From Plantago ovata (lineage: Eukaryota; Streptophyta; Magnoliopsida; Lamiales; Plantaginaceae), in assembly GCA_028274465.1 (NCBI GenBank), contig CM051455.1, positions 112,032,261 through 112,096,260 of the forward strand: a stretch of 64,000 nt of DNA, in the 5' to 3' direction. Below the pieces are notes generated by a model. It ran no database searches, was not told the DNA's origin, and saw only the letters and a program-made list of their open reading frames with translations. The translations under genes were made by a program, and so were the position numbers. This document shows, piece after piece, positions 56,565 to 64,000 of this stretch. Positions within the stretch are counted from its first letter, which is position 1; each line of letters opens with the position of its first letter.

Positions 56565-57410
56565 CTAGTAAACACTATCATTGGCCAAATCAGACCTACA
56601 CATATGAGCCCCATGCCCATAATTCTTGCACACCCTGCAAACTTCATTGGAAAGAGGTTGCCCCATCGAGCTCTTAAGGGCCTGCTTCATTTCATGGGCG
56701 AAGCCATCATACCTATCCCCACTCACACCGTTCAACTGCACCTCTGGTTTTGTTGGAGCTTCAGTTCCACGCCTTTTGAACATGACCCTTGGATCCTTGA
56801 ACTGAGATCCCTTAGCAAGCCTCTCAAAACACGCCCATACATCCTCGGCGGTCTCCTCCCAGATATTTCCACGGCACTGGAAATCCACCACCTGTTGGCT
56901 ATAGAAGTGTTGGACAAGATCAGAAAGCTCCATCCCATGGTGATGGCACTTATTCATGAGGTCCTTGAACCTCTCGAGAGCAGTGTAGATGGTCTCATCA
57001 TAATCTTGCTTGAAACCACTGATTTGCGCCTTCAGCGCAGTAGTCAAAGTATGGGGAAAGTATTTCTCCATAAAAGTAGAAAACACCTTGGCCCAAGTGT
57101 CTAGTGATCCGGCTTCCAGAGAGCCTAACCATGCCTTGGCTTTATCACCAAGCCCCATTGCAAAAACCTTCATTCTCAGCTCGTCATCCATCACCTCCGT
57201 GCCCGGTCTTGGGAGTTGGTTGACGAAGTCATCGATATCATGCAAATACCCTATCACGTCTTCCCTGGCCAAGCCATATAACCTCGGGAGTTGCTGGAAC
57301 ATGTGGTTTTTGATTTCCAAGTCACGAGTCGCAGGCGAAAGGACAATCGCTGGACCCTTCATTCGTTTCTTGTTGGGTTGAACCCATGATTTCAACAGTG
57401 GACGAGCCAT
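56565..57410 (-). CDS. N2 Gag with zinc knuckle
   Basis: The open frame extends to 57446 but opens with TTG; the first ATG is 57410 (MARPLLKSW). Athila-type capsid core numbered from the open-frame start: LPRLYGLAREDVIGYLHDID (53-72), KAWLGSLEAGSLDTWAKVFS (104-123), FMEKYFP, then a CCHC zinc knuckle CRVCKNYGHGAHMC (270-283). It stops at TAG after NDSVY, with the protease following in frame. This Gag is diverged from the N3/N4 Gag, which has no zinc knuckle, so two gag lineages share one LTR family. Confidence 0.83.
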   Translation of the reverse strand: MARPLLKSWVQPNKKRMKGPAIVLSPATRDLEIKNHMFQQLPRLYGLAREDVIGYLHDIDDFVNQLPRPGTEVMDDELRMKVFAMGLGDKAKAWLGSLEAGSLDTWAKVFSTFMEKYFPHTLTTALKAQISGFKQDYDETIYTALERFKDLMNKCHHHGMELSDLVQHFYSQQVVDFQCRGNIWEETAEDVWACFERLAKGSQFKDPRVMFKRRGTEAPTKPEVQLNGVSGDRYDGFAHEMKQALKSSMGQPLSNEVCRVCKNYGHGAHMCRSDLANDSVY

Positions 57411-57559
57411 CACGGAACCTGAATATCTGTAACAGGAGTAACTCAAAACTGAAAATTAGTCCTGTTAGATGTCGCAAAATTCTGGAAACAAATTAACTAC
57501 TAACTCTGAGAATTGAATGCTGAAAATATAAATAAGCTAAAGAGAAAAAAGGAGTATAG

Positions 57560-57577
57560 TCCCCGGCAACGGCGCCA
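57560..57577 (-). promoter_or_regulatory. N2 primer binding site, tRNA-Asp type
   Basis: TGGCGCCGTTGCCGGGGA on the minus strand, a perfect 18-base tRNA-Asp complement, three bases from the 5' LTR. Confidence 0.92.
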
Positions 57578-57580
57578 ATT

Positions 57581-58797
57581 TGATGAACGAGATTGTCAGA
57601 CTCAATTAATCAAATAAATTTGTTTTTAGCCAAAGGCAACTCACAACTACAACGAAAACCTAAGCACGTAGTGTAGAAGTAAAATAACCTCGAGTGTCGA
57701 TCTCTAATGACTATAACTAGCTTTATCTAATTTAACTTAAACTATAAATCAGGAATCAAGCAAAGCACATATTTTTCTTATCAATATGATCGAAGTTAGT
57801 GATAATATGATCATTCAAAGCAATGGGTGATAATCATGCATGAAGTACTTGAAGTTTGTATAGAAATCTATGATCGTGAATTGTCCTATGTGTTCCTTTC
57901 AATTCAACACTACGAAGATAGATGGCTTAGATAGATCAAAGAAATAAAACAATAAATCAAATCTTAAACGCGCGAAGCCACTCATGCATAATCAAGAACC
58001 CTAGCTAAGAAATCACATACTATCACCAACGATAGATTTAGCTACTCATAGATAAATTGCAATCAACAAGAATCAAAGCAAGATTGAATGAAAACATGTT
58101 CAATGAAACAAATAAAAGCAGAAAAATCGTGAGATACAAGTTACCAACGAAGGTTGTCAATCTCCGATGAATTGCTAACTCACAAGCCAGAATCGAAAAT
58201 CAAAGATGTCCAATCTCTATGCTAAAGCTTCCAAATCAATAAGAAAAAGAGTCTTCTATGCTAATAATTCCCAGAACAGGCTCTGGAGAATTTGTCTCTC
58301 AAAATAAGGTGAAAAGGTATGAAAAACGTAGAAAATAGGCAAACATATATATAGTTGTCGAAACCCCCCGGGCGAACCGCCCCCGGTGCCAGGCGGTTCG
58401 GGCGGTTCGCCTGGCGTGGGGCGATTCGCCCCACGTCCCAGGCGGTTCGCCTGGGACATCCAGTCGGTGGGAGCAAGATTTTGGTCTTCTTTTCCTTTTC
58501 GGACTCGGATTTTGCCTTCTAGTGACCTTTAAGCCTTGAAACTCGTCCCCTAGGCCTGAAATCTCATCCGGAACCTTCTAGATACACCACGAATGTCCTC
58601 GAAACACAAACACTTCGTCCTCTTCATCAATATTGCCCATAAAAATACGTTTTTTACCTAAAACCTGAAAAATGCAAAGAAAAGGGAAACGTGACACTAT
58701 TCTAATAAAATGCACTAAAATATAAGCTAAATTAACCTAGAGGATAGCTAAATTGGTGGAAAAGACTCGAATGAAAGTGTAAAATACACGTTCATCA
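57581..58797 (-). repeat. N2 5' LTR
   Basis: TGATGAACGAG to CACGTTCATCA, 1217 bp, followed by TSD GCTGC (58798-58802). ATATATATAG at about 58344-58353 is the likely TATA region. GC palindromes at 58368-58457 lie directly upstream in sense, including a tandem GGCGGTTCGGGCGGTTCGCC. The left LTR has the same site at 53270-53345. Confidence 0.9.
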
Positions 58798-58802
58798 GCT
58801 GC

Positions 58803-60631
58803 TGAAAGTACAAAAGGAAGATAGTGACATCTTAAGTAACAAAGCCTTAGAATTCGAAATTCAAACGGCTCCCTTGATTCACTATAAATAGAGGTCATCC
58901 GGCAAAGAGTTGAAGTGTGTCAACAACGTGATCAAACTCTCACTTGTGCTTAAACTCTCATACCCTTCAGTACTCTTTACTGCCATTGATCCGTTCCAAG
59001 ACTTAAATCTTGAAAAAGCTACTTGTGAAGAAGTAGAACATTCACGGCTACGAAATCAGTTAAGTGTTCTTTCTTTCGAACAAGAACAAGTCTTGACACC
59101 AGAAACAATCAAACTTGTTTACTGCAAAGTATTCAAAGTTTTGTTTCTTAGATTACTTGTTGTAGCTGAATAAGTTATAATCAAGTTATCTCATCCCAAA
59201 CCTCTCTAACTGAAAAACACCCTTTTAGGCGTGAAATTCAGGGGGAATTTAATCAAGCATAGTGTTGCTGATTATAAGTCCCAAGTTTGGTGGAGAACAA
59301 GGTTTCGTTTTCTAGTTAGGTTGGAAACGAAGCAAGCGTGCTTTGGTTTCTGTCGAATCGCTCTAGATAGGTGTTGTAAGGAACCTCAAACTTATCTTAG
59401 TGGATTCAGTCCTAGAAAGGACAAAGTGGATTAGTTGAGAGATTACGCCACTCTCAGATACCACTATAAAAGCGTTTGTGTGATTTACTTTACTGCATTT
59501 AGTTTTCAGCAAAGCATATCTATCTGTACACTGTCACTCTGTTCACTTGCTGAAACTATCACTTACTGAAAAAGCACTTATTGTACAAAGACTTCCGCTC
59601 TCTGAATTTAAGTATCAGTAAAACTTGTTACTGAAAAGTAACTAGTACTTGCTGAGAAAGTTAAGTATTAGCAAACTCATTACTGAAAAGTAATAAGCCC
59701 TTGCTGAGAAAGTTTTTAAACGACGAAAGTTTGAAAAGACTATTCACCCCCCCCCCCTCTAGTCTTTTCTTGTTGTTTAAAGGGACCAACAAGTGTTATC
59801 AGAGCGAGGTTCTTTAACCTTCAGCATTGAACCTAGACCCCCTTAGGTGCTTTCCGTAAATCACTCTCACTTGATCAGTTTGGTAGTCTTTTGCTGACAG
59901 GATGTCTTTAGGAGACGCTCCCTTGCTAAAGCTGGAAAACTATGAAAAATGGCGAAACAACATGATGCTACATCTTGAGGCCATTAGTGATGAGATGGTT
60001 ACTGTCATTAATGATGGACCTATCAAGATCACTAAGATTGAGAGAAGTTTTCCTCACAAAACCACAGAAGCTGGAAAGGAAACTATCTTAGGTGAACCAG
60101 TTGATACTGTCGTTCCAAAACCAAGAGAGGAATGGACTTCCGATGAAGCCAAAAGATTCCGTCTTGATGGCCAAGCAAGAAACATCATCATTCGATCAAC
60201 TCCGGATACTATACAGTGCAAAATGGTTCAAGATCTTTGTGCTGGATCTGACAAAACCAAGGAAAACAAACTCGAAGTGCTGAAATTAAAGTTCCAGAAC
60301 TTTAAACAAGGTACAAATGAGTCACTGGAAGACTTGGACTTCAGATTCACAACTCTAGTTAGTGAGATGGCTGCCTTGGGAGTTGGAAATTTTTACTCAG
60401 ATTCTGAGAAGGTGAAAACCATTATCAGAAGTCTGAACCAAGAATGAATCCACACTCAGAATTTCTACTACAATCAAGGAATGCCAAACATCACACCTAC
60501 AGAGTTGTTCTCTCATCTTGCTACTGTCAACTACGAGACTAAGCAAAGAGAAAATGTGTTTGCTGAAAAATCGCAAAACATTGCTCTTGCTGTAAAGCCG
60601 TCATCTTCTGAAAAGAAGAATGATAAAGAGC
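58803..60631 (+). mobile_element. C2 copia: rest of 5' LTR, primer site and gag
   Basis: Continues the copia LTR broken at 29767, with TATA-like CACTATAAATAGAGG at 58880-58894, to LTR end ACA at 59791. A primer-site-like TGTTATCAGAGC follows at 59794-59805 (iMet type with one mismatch). A C-run at 59747-59757 lies in the LTR. Gag starts at 59902. At 60631 N7 interrupts it, so the rest of C2 lies outside the window. Confidence 0.85.
59902..60630 (+). pseudogene. Ty1/copia Gag (UBN2-type), nonsense codon and cut by N7
   Basis: Begins at ATG 59902, MSLGDAPLLKLENYEKWRNN, the usual copia gag opening (L-x-x-N-Y-x-x-W). Next come EWTSDEAKRFRLDGQARNII, KLKFQNFKQGTNESLEDLDF and EMAALGVGNFYSDSEKVKTI, the UBN2 gag polypeptide pattern. 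TGA at 60445-60447 interrupts; the frame continues in phase (TELFSHLATVNYETKQREN) to the N7 insertion. A CGA to TGA change would explain the stop. The zinc knuckle and all pol domains are off-window. Confidence 0.87.
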
Positions 60632-62007
60632 TGATGAACGTGTATTTTACACTTTCATTCGAATCTTTTTCACCAATCTAGCTATAATCTAGGTTAACTT
60701 AGCTTATATTTTAGTACATTTTATTAGAATAGTGTCACGTTTCCCTTTTGTTTGCATTTTTCAGGTTTTAGGTAAAAAACGTATTTTTATGGGCAATATT
60801 GATGAAGAGCATGAAGTTTTGGTGCTTCGTGGTCATCCGTGGTGTATCTAGAAGTATCCGGACGAGTTTTGAGGCCTATGGGACGAGTTCAAAGGCTTAA
60901 AGGTCAGTAGAAGGCAAAATTCGAGTCCGAAAAGGAATAGAACACCAAAATCACGCTCTCACCGACCTGGACGTCCCAGGCGAACCGCCTGGGACGTGTA
61001 GCGAATCGCCCCACACCAGGCAAATCGCCTGACGTCTGAGGCCTATGGGACGAGTTTCAAGGCTTAAAGGTCATTAGAAGGCAAAATCCGAGTCCGAAAA
61101 GGAAAAGAAGACCAAAATCTCGCTCCCACCGACCTGAACGTCCCAGGCGAACCGCCTGGGACGTGGGGCGGATCGCCCCGCACCAGGCGAATCGCCTGGC
61201 GTCTGGGGTGGTTCGCCCCGTGCTTATTGTAGCCTATATATATGTTTCTCCTGTTTAGTCGTTTTTCAGACTTTTTCACCTTATTTTGAGAGACAAATTC
61301 TCCAGAGCCTGTTCTGGGAATTATTAGCATAGAAGACTCTTTTTCTTATTGATTTGGAAGCTTTAGCATAGAGATTGGACAGCTTTGATTTTCGATTCTT
61401 GCTTGTGAGTTAGCAATTCATCGGAGATTGACAACCTTCGTTGGTAACTTGTATCTCACAATTTTTCTGCTTTTATTTATTTCATTCAACATGTTTTCAT
61501 TCAATCTTGCTTTGATTCTTGTTGATTTCAATTTATCTATGAGTAGCTAAATCTATCGTTGGTGATAGTATGTGATTTCTTAGCTAGGGTTCTTGATTAT
61601 GCATGAGTGGCTTCGCGCGTTTAAGACTTGATTTATTGTTTTATTTCTTTGATCTATCTAAGCCATCTATCCTCGTAGTGTTGAATTCAAAGGAACACAT
61701 AGGACAATTCACGATCATAGATTTCTATACAAACTTCAAGTACTTCATGCATGATTATTACCCGTTGCTTTGAATGACCATACGATCACTGACTTCCGTC
61801 ATATTGAGAAGAAAAATTTGTGCTTTGCTTGATTTCGGATTTATAGTTTAATTTAAATTAGATAAAGCTAGTTATATTCCTTAGAGATCGACACTCGAGG
61901 TTATTTTACTTCTACACTACGTGCCTTGGTTTTCGTTGTAGTTGTGAATTACCTTTGACTAAAAACAAATTTATTTGATTAATTGAGTCTGACAATCTCG
62001 TTCATCA
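60632..62007 (+). repeat. N7 5' LTR with internal tandem duplication
   Basis: 1376 bp, TGATGAACGTG to CTCGTTCATCA. It is longer than other N LTRs because a stretch of about 168 bp starting GAGGCCTATGGGACGAGTT occurs twice in tandem (about 60870-61037 and 61038-61205), each copy with GC palindromes. TATATATATG at about 61236 follows the second copy. Confidence 0.85.
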
Positions 62008-62010
62008 AAT

Positions 62011-62028
62011 TGGCGCCGTTGCCGGGGA
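62011..62028 (+). promoter_or_regulatory. N7 primer binding site, tRNA-Asp type
   Basis: TGGCGCCGTTGCCGGGGA, perfect and on the plus strand, three bases after the LTR end at 62007. It shows the family's primer site directly in the given orientation. Confidence 0.93.
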
Positions 62029-62336
62029 CTATACTCCTTTTTCTCTTTAGCTTATTTATATTTTCAGCTTTCAATTCCCTACAGAAGAATAGGCTTTGGG
62101 GGTTTGCTCTCAAAAAATTTCACTTTCTTACCCTATTTCTTTCCCCCTATCTTTTTCAGTAAACTCATCTAATCTGATCGTGGTTACCTTGCGTGCTTGT
62201 GCTCTCCAAATTCTTGGTTACATTGTGTTTGTTTGCAGTCTTTGTGCTTTTCTTTGCAAGTTTTTGTTTTTTCTTTTGTGGATTCTTCTCCTTGGTTTCT
62301 TGTTTCCTCATGTACAGGAACTAGTCATATGAAAGG

Positions 62337-63158
62337 ATGAGTCAACGAGTTTCGTTGCCCCGGTATGTGATGCCTCGAGGGCCTTGCATAACATTGGATG
62401 AAGATTGCAGGGATTATGACTTTGATCCTTCGTACTACTCCATTCTCTCCACGTTTTCAATGGGTGATGATCCAAGAGGGTTCTTAAACACGTACGAGGA
62501 AGGTGTGTTGAGGATACCTCGTGAGAATGTGGAGGGGGTTATTTTATCACATGAGCAACTTTGTATGAGAGGATTTATGGGAGCCTTGAAAGGGTACGCT
62601 CGAGGATGGCTCAGAATCCCACCGGAAAAATCGTTGCGCACTTGGGGTGAAGTAACCAGCAAGTTTCTGGAACATTGGGATAGGGACTCACCTCCCGGGT
62701 CAAGGGCATGGACGTCTCGCTTCAGTAGCCAGCCACCAGAAATCGACATTACCGATGAAGAGGAATGTGGAGAAGCATCCATTGATGAAGTCTCTTCAGT
62801 GCTTAGCTTGGATTCCACGTCCTTACTTGCAGATGTCGAGGTTGTCGGTCAAGAGGAAGTCGTGGAGGAGGTGATGACTGAATCCATTGCTTCACTTGAG
62901 TCAGAAAGTGATGGCGTGAGTTGTGTTGAGGTCGAGGAGCCAATCTCTAAAGATTTTGGTGTCTCTGAATCAATTGCTGCAGATACTCTTGATCTTGACT
63001 CCTACGTTTTGGTCCATGCACCCACCTATGAGTTCCAAAGGAGTTTTGATCCTTTTTTCTCTTTTTATTTTCCACCTGATTCCCTTGGTTATTTTTTAGA
63101 TTTAAATTTTATTGGTTTTGTTAATTTTAGTTTTCAGGGAATCATGGACTTGCTTTAG
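62337..63158 (+). CDS. N7 shortened Gag, fused to an acidic region
   Basis: ATG at 62337 (MSQRVSLPRYVMPRG). The N-terminal capsid half is present: RGFLNTYEEGVLRIP, HEQLCMRGFMGALKG and WLRIPPEKSLRTWGEVTSKF, aligned in pattern with WSFIRSYE and LEPGSLKTWGQVVEEF of N4. After FLEHWDRDSPPG the second capsid half (ALRDRIQYF, ECPHHRFEDGELIWC) is missing, and the frame passes into an acidic segment (EEECGEASIDEVSS, EVVEEVMTES) and a Phe/Tyr-rich end. The frame is open for 273 codons, so the loss was in phase. It may be a third gag lineage or a deletion product. Confidence 0.65.
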   Translation: MSQRVSLPRYVMPRGPCITLDEDCRDYDFDPSYYSILSTFSMGDDPRGFLNTYEEGVLRIPRENVEGVILSHEQLCMRGFMGALKGYARGWLRIPPEKSLRTWGEVTSKFLEHWDRDSPPGSRAWTSRFSSQPPEIDITDEEECGEASIDEVSSVLSLDSTSLLADVEVVGQEEVVEEVMTESIASLESESDGVSCVEVEEPISKDFGVSESIAADTLDLDSYVLVHAPTYEFQRSFDPFFSFYFPPDSLGYFLDLNFIGFVNFSFQGIMDLL

Positions 63159-64000
63159 CAGATACGGAGAGGAGCCAAGGATGGTTCCCAAGATGCGAGG
63201 AGTAATGGAACAGATGCACAAGATTCGATTCCATTTGATAATGGATAACATTAGTGGTAATGGTTGCATGTAGTTTAGTTTTATCGCTTTCTTGCATTGT
63301 ACGCATATCATTGTTTTTTATTTTATATTTTCGTATGTTTTTAGTGATAAAATAGGTTTTAAGATGATAATTTTGCGTTATAGGAGGAAAATCGACACCT
63401 CCAGGAGTCTGGAGGTGTCGGGCGAACCGCCCCCCACGTGGGGCGATTCGCCTGGCACGACCAAGTAACCTGGGGCTTACTGGATGCCCCAGGCGAATCG
63501 CCCCCCACGTGGGCGGTTCGCCCCGGGTGTCCAGTAAACCTGGTGTCCGAATTTTCATCCGAACACCCCATTTCTCCTCATATACTAAATTATTGATCTT
63601 TTTACCTCTTTTATCACCTGTTTTGGTTTCTCACGAGTTTCTTTGAGTACTATAGGTTACAGGTACAAGTTCAGCTCTCACCTTAAATCCACTTTCAACG
63701 AGCGACGATGTTCAGGTTTGGGGGGGGGGAATCGCTGGCTATCTCTATACTTGTTTTGCTTATGATAAACTCGTGAAACCCTTTGTTGGCATTTGCACGT
63801 TTACCGCTTTCTTAGTATTTAGTTGCATACACTACATTCATCCTAGTATAGTTTTGCATGTTTTTGTGTGGAGTTTATTGCCAAATTTTTTGGACTCTTT
63901 TTTATTGTGTAGATTAACTAGTTATGACCTTTGACCATGCGTTTCATCTCTATGAATTTGTTTGAGGTTTTTCTCGCTTGGCTTGTCACATTTATATATG
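63159..64000 (+). other. N7 3' non-coding region
   Basis: No gene seen. Contains an inverted repeat GACACCTCCAG/CTGGAGGTGTC (63397-63420), four GGCG palindromes (63419-63530), a G-run GGTTTGGGGGGGGGG (63714-63729) after GATGTTCAG, and the conserved block that also appears in N1 (2750-3010) and, inverted, in N2, N3 and N4. Confidence 0.65.

Larger units (their letters stand above)
29768..58797 (-). mobile_element. N2: outer Athila-like Gag-Pro element, split by N3
   Basis: Flanked by GCTGC at 29763-29767 and 58798-58802, although 29 kb apart. Left (3') LTR is 29768-30372 plus 53081-53684. The internal region is 53685-57580, with primer site on the minus strand at 57560-57577. Right (5') LTR is 57581-58797 (1217 bp). 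It encodes Gag with a zinc knuckle and a retropepsin, with no RT, RNase H or integrase. N3 and all it contains sit within its left LTR. This is the best reference for the family's coding capacity in the window. Confidence 0.92.
60632..64000 (+). mobile_element. N7: Athila-like LTR element, right end off-window
   Basis: Starts TGATGAACGTG directly after AGAGC (60627-60631, expected TSD). 5' LTR 60632-62007, primer site 62011-62028, short gag 62337-63158, then 3' non-coding region with palindromes (63397-63535), G-run (63719-63729) and the family block to the window end. The element is transcribed rightwards, like N1 and opposite to N2-N5. Confidence 0.88.

Overview
This window looks like plant nuclear DNA, probably from a eudicot. 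It consists almost entirely of transposable elements, and I found no convincing host gene. The evidence is a complete-length CACTA (En/Spm) transposon with intron-split TNP2 and Transposase_24 genes, a Ty3/gypsy chromovirus-like element with a tRNA-iMet primer site, Ty1/copia fragments, a LINE scrap, and many copies of one LTR family with a tRNA-Asp primer site (TGGCGCCGTTGCCGGGGA), as in Athila/Tat elements. I did not identify the species.

The dominant family, called N here, has LTRs of about 1.14-1.38 kb that start TGATGAACG and end GTTCATCA. Its internal region encodes Gag, and in one copy Gag plus a retropepsin, but no reverse transcriptase, RNase H or integrase. It is therefore a non-autonomous Athila-like (TR-GAG/LARD type) family. 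Copies are N1 (+), N2 to N6 (-) and N7 (+). Target-site duplications (TSDs) give the nesting: N2 (TSD GCTGC) sits in the LTR of copia C2; N3 (ACAAG/ACAAT) sits in an LTR of N2; N4 (ATAGG) sits in an LTR of N3; solo LTR N5 (AATAT) sits inside N4. Solo LTR N6 (TTCTG) sits in N1 (GTCCA). The gypsy element T1 (TSD TAACC) sits in the internal region of N3.

Layout: 1-12900 is copy A of a large duplication (N1, C2 LTR piece, left ends of N2 and N3, all of N4). 12939-22914 is the CACTA element (TSD TTT). 22915-24560 is a copia 3' half (C1) and 24660-25080 a LINE endonuclease fragment. 25323-37859 is copy B of the duplication. 37860-40935 is the 3' half of N3. 40936-51716 is T1. 51717-53075 is the rest of N3. 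53076-58797 is the rest of N2 with its gag and protease. 58798-60631 is the rest of C2. 60632-64000 is N7. The geometry fits a roughly 25-kb tandem duplication whose first unit starts upstream of the window.

Nearly all coding regions carry lesions. T1 has three in-frame TAG codons and a GTG where its initiator ATG is expected. The CACTA genes each have a one-base frameshift. Both copia fragments have a nonsense codon. The gags of N2 and N4 each have one TAG.

The least explained signal is a set of short GC-rich palindromes (core GGCG-N3-CGCC, arms changing together) repeated next to the TATA box of N-family LTRs, in the gag 3' coding overlap and in the 3' non-coding region. T1 adds three oddities: a tRNA-like A-box/B-box/oligo-T unit in each LTR, a telo-box plus GGCCCA promoter with intron-like sites, and an extra acidic ORF upstream of gag.
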